Shown here: piece by piece, positions 34,748-42,134 of the stretch
Position numbering within the stretch: the stretch's first letter is position 1
Layout: each line of letters opens with the position of its first letter
Assembly: GCA_905235225.1 (NCBI GenBank)
Contig: CAJOKE010000012.1
Coordinates: forward strand, 1 to 57,432
Reading direction: 5' to 3'
Length of the DNA: 57,432 bases
Origin: Paludibacteraceae bacterium
GTDB taxonomy: Bacteria; Bacteroidota; Bacteroidia; Bacteroidales; Paludibacteraceae
Made by a program: the position numbers and the translations under genes
The notes under the pieces: generated by a model
What the model was told of the DNA's origin: nothing
The model's database searches: none
The model's input: only the letters and a program-made list of their open reading frames with translations

Positions 34748-34831
34748 GTGCCCTTGTGTCCTTGCCCTCACGGCTGTAACTGCCTGTAAATCATAATAAT
34801 TACACGATTTTTTGCAAGGACACAAGGGCAC
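34748..34831. repeat. 18-bp perfect inverted repeat with 48-bp loop
   Basis: Arm 34748-34765 (GTGCCCTTGTGTCCTTGC) is perfectly complementary to 34814-34831. It lies in the gap between rsgA and the second caspase gene (34682-34999). No gene fits. It could be a MITE-like remnant or an RNA hairpin at the end of the caspase-2 transcript; there is no T tract. Confidence 0.88.
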
Positions 34832-34883
34832 GCTGCAATCTGGATTTATTTTATAATGCCCTGCACCCTTAAACTACCCTGCC

Positions 34884-34927
34884 AAAGTCCTTACATAGTC
34901 CTAACATAGTCCTTACATTGATATAAG
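34884..34927. repeat. Short 11-bp tandem array
   Basis: Units AAAGTCCTTAC, ATAGTCCTAAC, ATAGTCCTTAC and a decayed ATTGATATAAG run in perfect 11-bp phase, 73 bp beyond the 3' end of the second caspase gene. The period matches the larger array at 21629-21716. Confidence 0.82.
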
Positions 34928-34999
34928 AGTAATACAAGACCTCTACAATGGAACAACAATCGCTCCATTTTGTTTGAATTTCATAAAATCCGGATAAAC

Positions 35000-36646
35000 T
35001 TACTTCAGTTTCCAGTTCTGCCAAATGTCTGCTACGGCAGAGGCGGGAGTGACGCAAGGAGTTTGTTTTTTGTCGTTCTCCTCAATGGATTGCCGCCGGA
35101 CTTCCTTAATGATGTAATCGCCCAATTGCTGCAAAGTGACATCGCCTTTCGTCTCTTGCAGTTTCTTCAGCAAATAGTAAGTAAACATACCATGCTGCTT
35201 GCTGCTGTACGGATAAGCCGTTTCATCGCCTTGTGCGGCAGAGAACACCACCATATTGCCCTTTGGTTGTCCGGCTTTGGCTTTCAATGCCACGCCGCGG
35301 ACAGCCGCCAACATTCCCTGCTCGCGCTTGCTTCCGCTGAAACAGGCATCCATGAACACGGATATTTGTCCGGCAGGCAGGTCTCCCAAAGCGGAATACA
35401 GGTCATCCAACTTATAGCAAGTTGACAAATCGTTCAATATGCCGTCCACAGGCAACAAATAGGCCGTTTTGCTTTGCTCGTCAGGAATACCATGTCCGGC
35501 GTAGTAGAAGATTATATTCGGATTGTCATATTCCTCCACTTTCTCACGCAACAGATTGACACTGTATTTGATTTGGTTTCCTGTGGCGTTCGGGTATTCG
35601 CGGATATGTTTTGGCGAAATTCCAAGCGTTTGTTCACAGTATTGGCGGAAAATCTTGCCGTCATTCAACGCAAACGGCACGGCTGCCACTTGATGGTAGT
35701 TTTCGTTGGCGATAATGACTACAAAGGTATTTTGGTTCTTTTGGTCTGTTTGCGGAATATCTCTGTCCACGTCGGAAACTAATGAAATCAGTTGAATCTC
35801 CACATCGCCTTCCCGCGTGGATTGGACGGTTGAAGCAATGGTGGTCTTTTCACCTAAACGGAGTTGGATATGTTTGCCTTTGGCGTATTTGCCGTATTTC
35901 TCATCTACCTCGATATCAAAATCCAACAGATCCGGCGCATTGACGGTCGCAATCATTTCGTAACTGATTATTTCGCCTTCTCCTGCTTTCAGACGCGGAA
36001 TGTCAAGAGACGTGTTATTGCTCAGCAAAGTTACGCCAGACGGACATTTGATGGTGACATTCACATTCTCCGCAATTCCTTGCGCCAGATTCTGTAACGG
36101 CACTTGTAATGTAAATTTCTCTTTCCGTTGCAGGTTCTCCTTGTCGCTTTGCACGATATAATCACCTAATTCGACACGGGGTGCGACAAACTGATGCGTG
36201 GAAATATCCATGGTCAGTTCGCCGGTTCCAAGACCGTTCGGCTCATAAATCTCCAACACAAAATGGGCTGTTCCGTCTTTGGTATAATGGTTTGTGACAA
36301 TCGGAAATTCCACCATAACGGTATCGCCTTTGTTGATTCGCGGCAATGTCACCGGCAGACAGGTAATTCCGTCAGACGTACCGCTGCATTTGATTCTTGC
36401 TTCGCAGCCGTGACCGTCTCCGTCATCCGTGTTCGTGACCTGAAAACGAATAACGCATTGTTCGTTTGCGCCGATGGTATAATCACCGTTTGCATCTTCA
36501 AACTGCAAGGATTGGGCTACATAATTGATGTTCGACGGCATGGCGGAAGCGTCCATGTCAAATGCCATCGGCTGTGTTTTTGCCCGAAACTGCGCCATTA
36601 CCCAAAACGGCAGAAACACACAAAGGATAAAAATAATCTTTTTCAT
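35000..36646 (-). CDS. Exported caspase-like protein with CARDB/Ig-like N-domains (cassette 2)
   Basis: The 548-residue protein has a signal peptide (1-18, ...VMA). Two Ig-like/CARDB-type beta domains follow (~45-165 with YTIGANEQCVIRFQVTN, and ~170-275 with FTLQVPLQNLAQGIAENVNV). The 243-residue caspase-like domain has its dyad at His385 (FYYAGHG) and Cys435 (FMDACFSG) and ends in WQNWKLK. The caspase domain aligns without gross gaps with that of the 14524-16995 protein and is the same length, while the N-terminal part is different. It is the last gene of its cassette, sharing a base with the lipoprotein stop codon (TAATG). A periplasmic or surface protease is inferred from export. Confidence 0.88.
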   Translation of the reverse strand: MKKIIFILCVFLPFWVMAQFRAKTQPMAFDMDASAMPSNINYVAQSLQFEDANGDYTIGANEQCVIRFQVTNTDDGDGHGCEARIKCSGTSDGITCLPVTLPRINKGDTVMVEFPIVTNHYTKDGTAHFVLEIYEPNGLGTGELTMDISTHQFVAPRVELGDYIVQSDKENLQRKEKFTLQVPLQNLAQGIAENVNVTIKCPSGVTLLSNNTSLDIPRLKAGEGEIISYEMIATVNAPDLLDFDIEVDEKYGKYAKGKHIQLRLGEKTTIASTVQSTREGDVEIQLISLVSDVDRDIPQTDQKNQNTFVVIIANENYHQVAAVPFALNDGKIFRQYCEQTLGISPKHIREYPNATGNQIKYSVNLLREKVEEYDNPNIIFYYAGHGIPDEQSKTAYLLPVDGILNDLSTCYKLDDLYSALGDLPAGQISVFMDACFSGSKREQGMLAAVRGVALKAKAGQPKGNMVVFSAAQGDETAYPYSSKQHGMFTYYLLKKLQETKGDVTLQQLGDYIIKEVRRQSIEENDKKQTPCVTPASAVADIWQNWKLK

Positions 36647-37308
36647 TATTCGTAGGGATTAAGCGTGTTAAACTGAAGTGTATCACCGTATGCGATGCCG
36701 TTCTTGTTGACTGCATATGCCACAAAATAATAGGTTGCCGCAGCACGGAGTGCCTCAATTGTTGCGGAAAACTCTCCTTCACCGTTGCCACATTTCACTT
36801 GTTTGCGTTCAAAATCATTGTCCCGCAGCAAACTGTAGTAGAATCCGCGCTCGGTGATTTCGTAGTTGTCATAGATGGACGCTTCACCATGCAATACTGC
36901 CGTAGTGGCGGATATTTCCGTTGCCGCCGATGTACGGACAGACGGTACAAGCGGATTGACGGTCATAAAAGTCTCCGTTTCCCATTGCGGCAGGTAATCC
37001 GGCGACAGGCTATACCGCACAAAATACGTCCGGTTTTCTTCCAATCCGGTCAGTAGTGCTTGCCAGATGCCTTTGTTGGCGGTCATTGCCACGGTTTTTG
37101 CCGTGGAAAAATCCGCCTTCAAATCATATGCCACCTCTATGCTTTGCACAATGGCGGCACTTGCCTCATCCAACGTCACGGATAGACTTGCGCTGTGGCG
37201 GGTGGTTGTGATGGTTTGTTGATGTTCGACAACTTGCTGTTGCCAATTCGCATCCTTCTCGCATGCCACCAACAATGGTATCAATAAATATATAAGGTGT
37301 TTTCTCAT
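36646..37308 (-). CDS. FN3-like lipoprotein of caspase cassette 2
   Basis: The 220-residue product begins with a lipoprotein signal and lipobox LLVAC (Cys ~16). Two fibronectin-like segments follow (~35-110 and ~118-216), the second ending ATYYFVAYAVNKNGIAYGDT, matching KYYFRAYAVDKDGNAYYG in the cassette-1 lipoprotein. The start codon is preceded by a decoy: ATGAGAAA is duplicated, so an upstream ATG (37314-37316) opens a three-codon ORF whose stop overlaps the real ATG (37306-37308). The gene overlaps the caspase gene by one base. Confidence 0.8.
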   Translation of the reverse strand: MRKHLIYLLIPLLVACEKDANWQQQVVEHQQTITTTRHSASLSVTLDEASAAIVQSIEVAYDLKADFSTAKTVAMTANKGIWQALLTGLEENRTYFVRYSLSPDYLPQWETETFMTVNPLVPSVRTSAATEISATTAVLHGEASIYDNYEITERGFYYSLLRDNDFERKQVKCGNGEGEFSATIEALRAAATYYFVAYAVNKNGIAYGDTLQFNTLNPYE

Positions 37309-37320
37309 TTTCTCATTTTC

Positions 37321-37376
37321 TCAAATATCAAATGTCAATTATCAATTACCAATTACCAAATATCAATTATCAATTA
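37321..37376. repeat. Eight tandem 7-bp units (TCAATTA family)
   Basis: Units read TCAAATA, TCAAATG, TCAATTA (twice), CCAATTA, CCAAATA, TCAATTA (twice), all in 7-bp phase. The array occupies the gap between the barrel gene and the lipoprotein gene and includes the barrel's TGA stop codon (37370-37372). Copy-number change would alter the spacing before the lipoprotein start. Confidence 0.9.
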
Positions 37377-38203
37377 AACACATATCCTATCCCGACCTGT
37401 ATTTCCGCATATTTGAAAGCTATTGTATTGGCACCGAGTGACACTGCCAAATGCTTGTACGTCATCATACATCCTGCATCCACACTTATTCCCTCAAAAC
37501 TTGTCGGCGCATAGTTAAGCCATTGGCCGTCATGCGTTTGCAATAGTTGCCGTCTCACGCCGTAACCGCCTCCGGCATAGATATACCACATGGTTTTTGC
37601 CGGTTCGACGAGCCGCACCATCACACCCGCATCCACCAGCCACTGCATTTTTTTTCTCTTTCCGCTCACGTAATATGGTATTTCTGCATCGGACAAAGCC
37701 GCATCCAACGGCGACACATACCATCCGTTTTCGTCCTTCCGGATTGTTCCGTCCGTGGCGGCAAATTGCCAACTTGACCCTGCTTTCACATACGCTCCTA
37801 CGCGCGAGACGACTCCCGCCATCAATCCTGCCGAGTATTGGAAAGGCATCGGCGAAATACCCGCTTCCGCTAATACAAACGTCCGCCACGGCGCATTGGC
37901 TTGTACGGAAAACTCGACATTCTGCGCTTTGAACTTTCCGTCTTTCTCGTCCAACACCTGCCACGCAATCCGTTTCTGTTCGCCGGACGGCACGCCTCTG
38001 CCCAAATCGCCGGAAAGTCTTTGCGGGTCGATTTTCTTGCCGTCAATCTTGATTTGCAGCGTTACGTTTGCATCCGCAGACAGGTCATAATAAACGGCTA
38101 TTTCCCGTCCTTCCTGCTGTGCGCGGATATTTGTTACCCGCTGCGCAGAGATTGGTAATGCCGTCAGACAGACTAAAAACGCTATTATTTTACATCTTTT
38201 CAT
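37370..38203 (-). CDS. Small outer-membrane barrel with Ig-like N-domain, caspase cassette 2
   Basis: From the ATG at 38203 (MKRCKIIAFLVCLTALPISA signal) the protein has 277 residues; an upstream TTG at 38227 would add eight. Residues ~22-100 form an Ig-like domain (VTNIRAQQEGREIAVYYDLS...VTLQIKIDG) found in other Bacteroidetes proteins. The C-terminal ~170 residues form a barrel homologous to that of the 20343-21239 protein, ending in strand KYAEIQVGIGYVFN. It is the first gene of the second cassette. The N-domain is swapped relative to cassette 1, where a carboxypeptidase-regulatory fold takes its place. No perfect promoter was found in front. Confidence 0.73.
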   Translation of the reverse strand: MKRCKIIAFLVCLTALPISAQRVTNIRAQQEGREIAVYYDLSADANVTLQIKIDGKKIDPQRLSGDLGRGVPSGEQKRIAWQVLDEKDGKFKAQNVEFSVQANAPWRTFVLAEAGISPMPFQYSAGLMAGVVSRVGAYVKAGSSWQFAATDGTIRKDENGWYVSPLDAALSDAEIPYYVSGKRKKMQWLVDAGVMVRLVEPAKTMWYIYAGGGYGVRRQLLQTHDGQWLNYAPTSFEGISVDAGCMMTYKHLAVSLGANTIAFKYAEIQVGIGYVFN

Positions 38204-38262
38204 GTATATTTTGTTTGTTTTCTTCAAAATTCGTATTTTTCTTTGACTTTTTTAGAGAAAAA

Positions 38263-38294
38263 TTTGGTCATATCAAATAAAAACTCTACTTTTG
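38263..38294 (+). promoter_or_regulatory. Promoter of the AAA ATPase gene
   Basis: TTTG (38263-38266), a 20-bp spacer and TACTTTTG (38287-38294). It predicts a leader of ~100 nt holding the repeats listed separately. Confidence 0.78.
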
Positions 38295-38301
38295 TAGCAA
38301 A

Positions 38302-38385
38302 TTTGTATAATACGCTATACAGAATACTTACTCTTTTGTATTTTACATTATACAAATTTGTAATATTTTGTATAATATACTATAC
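38302..38385. repeat. Direct repeats and palindrome in the ATPase leader
   Basis: Two 19-bp copies (38302-38320 and 38367-38385; shared TTTGTATAATA and CTATAC, two mismatches) flank a perfect palindrome TACAAATTTGTA (38351-38362). All are AT-rich and lie between the promoter and the ATPase start codon, so they are candidate operator or attenuator sites. Confidence 0.8.
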
Positions 38386-38400
38386 GTAAAATACTATTAT

Positions 38401-39597
38401 ATGCAACGGTTATTTCTACTTCAAGAGCAATTATTGGGCTTGACGCCAATGCAAATTGTTCGGCAATGTGCATCTAAAATCAATTGGGATCAACAGTTAA
38501 TCGCTATTCGCGGCGCACGAGGTGTGGGGAAATCTACCATCATTCGGCAGTACATCCGAAACCACTACGAGAAAAACGACCGGACAGTGCTATATTGTTC
38601 GTTAGATACCAATTACTTTGTGGACCATTCCATCTTGGATTTGGCAGAACAATTCTATCGTATGGGGGGAAAGCACCTTTTCTTGGATGAAATACACAAA
38701 TATATGAATTGGGGGCGTGAGATAAAGGAGATTTATGATTATTATCCTGATTTGCAAGTGGTGATTAGCGGAAGTTCATTGCTCAGCCTCACTCAAGGAG
38801 AAGCGGATTTGTCACGACGATGTATGAATTATGATATACCCGGGCTTAGTTTTCGGGAGTATCTTCTGTTTTATGAAGGTATAAATCTGCCTACTTGCTC
38901 ATTGGAGGATTTCGCGAATCTGCATTCGTTCATCGGACAAGTCTATGAGAAGTGCAAGCCCATGGCTTACTTTGATAAGTATTTAAGGTACGGCTACTAT
39001 CCATATTACAAAAACAATCCCGTGGAGTACTACGCATTGGTTAATAATGTTGTGCGGTATGTCATTGAAGAAGAATTGCCGAGGATTTGTAAGGTGGAAT
39101 TGGAAAACACACGTAAGATTCGTGCACTGATGAATATGCTGGCTGCCAGTGAACCATATGAGGTGGATATTTCCAAAATGTCGGTACAAAGTGCGCTTCA
39201 AAGACCTACGGTCTTATCATATCTTAAGTTTCTGAACGATGCCAAGTTGTTGAATCTGCTATACAGCGATTTATTAAACGTCAAGCGGATGCAGAAGCCG
39301 GATAAGATTTACATCGAGAACACCAACATGCTATATGCTTTGGCGACACATCCCATTAAGGAAGGAACGTTGCGTGAAACGTTTGCCGTTAATCAACTTG
39401 GTGTAGAACATGAAGTTGAATACGGCAAAAAGAAAGGTGACTTCAAGGTTGATGGCAAATATACTTTTGAAGTCGGTGGTCCGGGTAAGGATTTCAAGCA
39501 AATTGCCGGAGTGCCTGATTCTTATGTGTTGGCAGACGACATTGATTATCCTTTCGGCAACAAGTTGCCATTATGGATTATCGGATTCCTATACTGA
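38401..39597 (+). CDS. AAA ATPase with DUF4143-type C-terminal domain
   Basis: From the ATG at 38401 (MQRLFLLQEQLLGLTP) the protein has 398 residues. An AAA_14 domain has Walker A IRGARGVGKSTIIRQY (~40) and Walker B HLFLDEIHKY (~95), followed by SGSSLLSL. A C-terminal DUF4143 region contains a restriction-like nuclease-fold fragment (VEHEVEYGKKKGDFKV...FEVGG). These ATPases are abundant and mobile in Bacteroidetes and are sometimes proposed to act in phage or plasmid competition; the biochemical role is unknown. It stands alone, with no toxin or partner on its strand. Its AT-rich leader and surroundings suggest acquisition. Confidence 0.85.
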   Translation: MQRLFLLQEQLLGLTPMQIVRQCASKINWDQQLIAIRGARGVGKSTIIRQYIRNHYEKNDRTVLYCSLDTNYFVDHSILDLAEQFYRMGGKHLFLDEIHKYMNWGREIKEIYDYYPDLQVVISGSSLLSLTQGEADLSRRCMNYDIPGLSFREYLLFYEGINLPTCSLEDFANLHSFIGQVYEKCKPMAYFDKYLRYGYYPYYKNNPVEYYALVNNVVRYVIEEELPRICKVELENTRKIRALMNMLAASEPYEVDISKMSVQSALQRPTVLSYLKFLNDAKLLNLLYSDLLNVKRMQKPDKIYIENTNMLYALATHPIKEGTLRETFAVNQLGVEHEVEYGKKKGDFKVDGKYTFEVGGPGKDFKQIAGVPDSYVLADDIDYPFGNKLPLWIIGFLY

Positions 39598-39627
39598 TTT
39601 TTCTCTAAATACGTCAAAGATCACTTT

Positions 39628-39651
39628 TTCAAGGGGCTACGGCTCCTTGAA
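39628..39651. terminator. Hairpin with UACG tetraloop between converging genes
   Basis: A 10-bp stem (one G-T pair; TTCAAGGGGC pairing with GGCTCCTTGAA) closes the stable tetraloop TACG. It lies between the ATPase stop codon and the stop codon of the unknown gene at 39652. T tracts are weak on both sides, so it may act as a bidirectional terminator or simply stabilise 3' ends. Confidence 0.6.
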
Positions 39652-40179
39652 TTATTCTATCAAATATTCAGCTTTAAGCACTTTCAATATTTCATGTAAG
39701 GAGGGTTTATATTTTTCTATCTCTGATGCTATTTTTTGTATGTATTGTCGATTATATTTAACTTCAACTTCTGGATTTTCCTCAAAATACCTTTGCTGGT
39801 TGATGTCCTCCTCGTCTGCTGCTTTTACAACAATAATATGGAGAATACCATCCCTTATTATATGGATTCTACGGGCAATCTCTTTTAATTTCTTCCGTTT
39901 ACATGGTAAAATAGGCAGCCTATACCAACTCTCATGTATAATCGTACAAATCTTGTCATCCAGTTGTTTGTAATGTGTGTTTAGTATATAATTCTTCTTT
40001 TGGCATTCTGATTCTTTCGATATGTTTGATATTGTTTCTATAGATGTCAATGCTGTGCAAACTATATCAAGAATTCCTTTCCTATTTGTAAACAATTTAT
40101 CTAGCCTTTTAGAAATTGGATTACATATTTTAGAACAAATATCTAAAACTAACGATTTGACAACTACTATTGCTTCCAT
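39652..40179 (-). CDS. Hypothetical protein, 175 residues
   Basis: I do not recognise this protein. It has no signal peptide or clear membrane segment and is rich in Ile, Lys and Glu. The middle holds a basic patch (PCKRKKLKEIARRIHIIRD), and the C-terminal third (from EEDINQQRYFEENPEVEVKY) is probably helical. Four cysteines are scattered in the first half. Codon and base composition are AT-rich compared with the flanking housekeeping genes. It lies 11 bp after the collagen-like lipoprotein gene on the same strand, so co-transcription is likely, but a joint function is not shown. Confidence 0.55.
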   Translation of the reverse strand: MEAIVVVKSLVLDICSKICNPISKRLDKLFTNRKGILDIVCTALTSIETISNISKESECQKKNYILNTHYKQLDDKICTIIHESWYRLPILPCKRKKLKEIARRIHIIRDGILHIIVVKAADEEDINQQRYFEENPEVEVKYNRQYIQKIASEIEKYKPSLHEILKVLKAEYLIE

Positions 40180-40190
40180 AAAAATCGTAC

Positions 40191-41693
40191 TTATTTAATA
40201 TCTGTTACTAAACGAATACGAAACAACTTGGTTTGTTGATAATTGTTAAACTGATATCCATTAGAAGTAACTTCAAAAACGACTGCTTCGGAATAACTTG
40301 TACTATACGTTCCCAACCATATAGAAGATATAAATATAGCTCCTAATGCTTCTATTTTATCAAAGCTATTACAATATAATTGATAACCGGTATAAAATTC
40401 TGTCGGGATTTCTCCTATATTGTCTACCCAATCATCAGGGAGTATTAATAAGCCCGATTGGTCATTGACAGTAACTCGTTTATATAACTTATTAGCATTT
40501 GTTCTTTGGGTCAATAAATAATTCATTTCTGTTCTCGTAAGAACTCTCCATTTACCGGGAATGTTTTCTCCATTACTTATTGCATTATACGTCCCCCAAT
40601 CATAATTTGTAGAAGTAATGTCTGCTTTCAGTGTTTCCGAGGTCTCAGAATATCCTGAAGACCCCCATTTGAAGGTCATTTTAAGACTATCATTTGATAT
40701 TTCTGCTTGACTTTCGGCAAATTTCCAAGTTCCCGATTTTGTTGTTCCATCAAGACATAGATGCGTCCCATTTTTACTATACTGTAGATTCCCCATGGAG
40801 AAATAGACCATTTTAGTCTCGGATACCGAAAATGGAGCCATTATTGCACCATCAACTATTTGCACTTTTTCCTCTTTAGGAGCTCGTAGTACCTTTAAGA
40901 TAGTTCCATTACGTAATACAAAATAAACATATTGGCTATCAGTAATTATCTCGTCAAAGAAATAATCTCCTTTCTCGCCTTTTTCGCCATCTTTACCATC
41001 TTCTCCTACCGCCTTGCCGAGTTTTGTCCATGTTTGACCATTATCGGTAGAAACGTACCAGTAATTTTCTTCTATCTTTAACTGAGGAGTAATACCATCT
41101 TTTCCATCCTTTCCGTTTTCGCCGTCTTTTCCATCGCGGCTGGTAAGCGGGATACGGTTACCTTGAGCGTCCAAAAGCCAATCTCCATTCAACGTCCAAT
41201 AATAGGCGTTGTCGGATGAGTCTAACGCGACACCGATAATCGGAGTTGTGCCATCTTGACCCTTAGCGCCGTCATTTCCATCTTTTCCGTCTTGACCATC
41301 CTTACCATTTTGGCCATCTTTTCCATCCTGCCCGTCCTTACCATTTTCACCATCTTTCCCATCTTGTCCGTCTTTGCCGTTCTGACCGTTTTGCCCGTGG
41401 TAAATGGTTATCGGGTCATGAATGGCGAAGGTAATGGTGTAACCGATTTCTTGATTTTCCTTCATAATCGGTACAATGCTGACAATATAATCGTTGTTCA
41501 GCATCACACTGACCAACGTCTGCAAAGCCGAAATGTTCGTGTTCATCTCTTTGCAGAGTTCTTCCAACTTGGACAAACGTCCGTCCAAATCATTGTACTT
41601 GTCCTCCAAACCATGAATGGCATCCCAGACACCATCATTACAAGACATCATACTGCACAAGGCAACCATGATAATAACAATTCTCCTTTTCAT
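40191..41693 (-). CDS. Collagen-like lipoprotein with DUF4988-type N-domain
   Basis: The 500-residue product has a lipoprotein signal (lipobox MMSC, Cys18), then a short coiled coil (~25-65, LEDKYNDLDGRLSKLEELC) and a DUF4988-like segment (~65-98). A Gly-X-Y tract of about 16 triplets (~100-148, mostly GKDGQDGKDG) follows, with two shorter tracts (~187-200 and ~230-242) separated by ~35-residue beta modules (YYWTLNGDWLLDAQGNRIPL and YWYVSTDNGQTWTKLG). The C-terminal domain (~290-500, VYFSMGNLQYS and GKWRVLTRTEMNYLL) is FISUMP-like. It should trimerise as a rod on the cell surface. The repeats are Lys/Asp-rich, as in bacterial collagens that lack hydroxyproline. Confidence 0.85.
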   Translation of the reverse strand: MKRRIVIIMVALCSMMSCNDGVWDAIHGLEDKYNDLDGRLSKLEELCKEMNTNISALQTLVSVMLNNDYIVSIVPIMKENQEIGYTITFAIHDPITIYHGQNGQNGKDGQDGKDGENGKDGQDGKDGQNGKDGQDGKDGNDGAKGQDGTTPIIGVALDSSDNAYYWTLNGDWLLDAQGNRIPLTSRDGKDGENGKDGKDGITPQLKIEENYWYVSTDNGQTWTKLGKAVGEDGKDGEKGEKGDYFFDEIITDSQYVYFVLRNGTILKVLRAPKEEKVQIVDGAIMAPFSVSETKMVYFSMGNLQYSKNGTHLCLDGTTKSGTWKFAESQAEISNDSLKMTFKWGSSGYSETSETLKADITSTNYDWGTYNAISNGENIPGKWRVLTRTEMNYLLTQRTNANKLYKRVTVNDQSGLLILPDDWVDNIGEIPTEFYTGYQLYCNSFDKIEALGAIFISSIWLGTYSTSYSEAVVFEVTSNGYQFNNYQQTKLFRIRLVTDIK

Positions 41694-41758
41694 ATTGTAT
41701 TGATTTTAGTTTCTACGTATATACATACACAAAAAGCGCGGGCTTTCGTTCGCTTCAT

Positions 41759-41896
41759 TTGATTCTTCGAGGTCTTCGACTACCTTAATCATTCAAATTT
41801 ACGCACAAAAACTCACGCTATCACGTGAGCGTGCATAAACCGTAACTTGAATGATTAAATAATTCTTGAAAATTGTCGAAGCTTTCGAAGAATCAA
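41759..41896. repeat. 138-bp imperfect palindrome with nested arms
   Basis: Outer arms are a perfect 12-bp pair (TTGATTCTTCGA at 41759-41770; TCGAAGAATCAA at 41885-41896). Inside are CTTCGAC/GTCGAAG, then TTAATCATTCAA (41785-41796) with TTGAATGATTAA (41847-41858), then CTCACG/CGTGAG around a short loop. It occupies the 441-bp gap between the collagen-like gene and the outer-membrane barrel gene. No transposase is present. A MITE-like remnant or a structured leader is possible. Confidence 0.88.
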
Positions 41897-41919
41897 GTTT
41901 GGCTTATTACGCTATATTA

Positions 41920-41991
41920 TTATGTCCGGAGACGCTTCTCCGCTAACTGCTTTTTTACGTTGCCAGCCTCAACGATTCGCTTTTTCGTCAT
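41920..41991 (-). CDS. Possible 23-residue peptide or gene remnant
   Basis: An open frame downstream of a perfect promoter (42078-42109) has its first ATG at 41991 and encodes a very basic peptide (MTKKRIVEAGNVKKQLAEKR and three more residues). The frame stays open upstream of the promoter, so this may be the tail of a lost gene. No homologue is recognised. It is reported because the promoter has no other obvious target before the collagen-like gene. Confidence 0.22.
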   Translation of the reverse strand: MTKKRIVEAGNVKKQLAEKRLRT

Positions 41992-42077
41992 GGCCAGGAC
42001 GATATTTTTTATGGTAGCAATTTTTCCTTTCAATATCACAAATTGTGATGTTGGAGAATCTCTATCGTTTACGGCTG

Positions 42078-42109
42078 CAAAATTACAAAAGAAATCGCAA
42101 TTGTGCAAA
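42078..42109 (-). promoter_or_regulatory. Orphan leftward promoter
   Basis: On the minus strand, TTTG (42106-42109) and TAATTTTG (42078-42085) are separated by 20 bp. The predicted transcript begins at ~42072 and runs across a 7+7 palindrome (ATCACAA-A-TTGTGAT, 42035-42049), the small open frame and the 138-bp palindrome before reaching the collagen-like gene. Confidence 0.75.
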
Positions 42110-42134
42110 TTTAGTTGCTATTTTTTGTGATTTT

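Noticed and set aside
34682..34831. N-terminal extension of rsgA by 50 codons
   Set aside because: The extension runs through the -7 and -33 boxes and one arm of the inverted repeat; the conserved start is at 34681.
37321..37376. CRISPR-like array
   Set aside because: Units are 7 bp with no spacers and no cas genes; it is a simple tandem repeat. The other repeats also lack repeat-spacer structure.
41759..41896. Integron attC site
   Set aside because: Despite the long palindrome, no GTTRRRY/RYYYAAC core sites or integrase gene are present.
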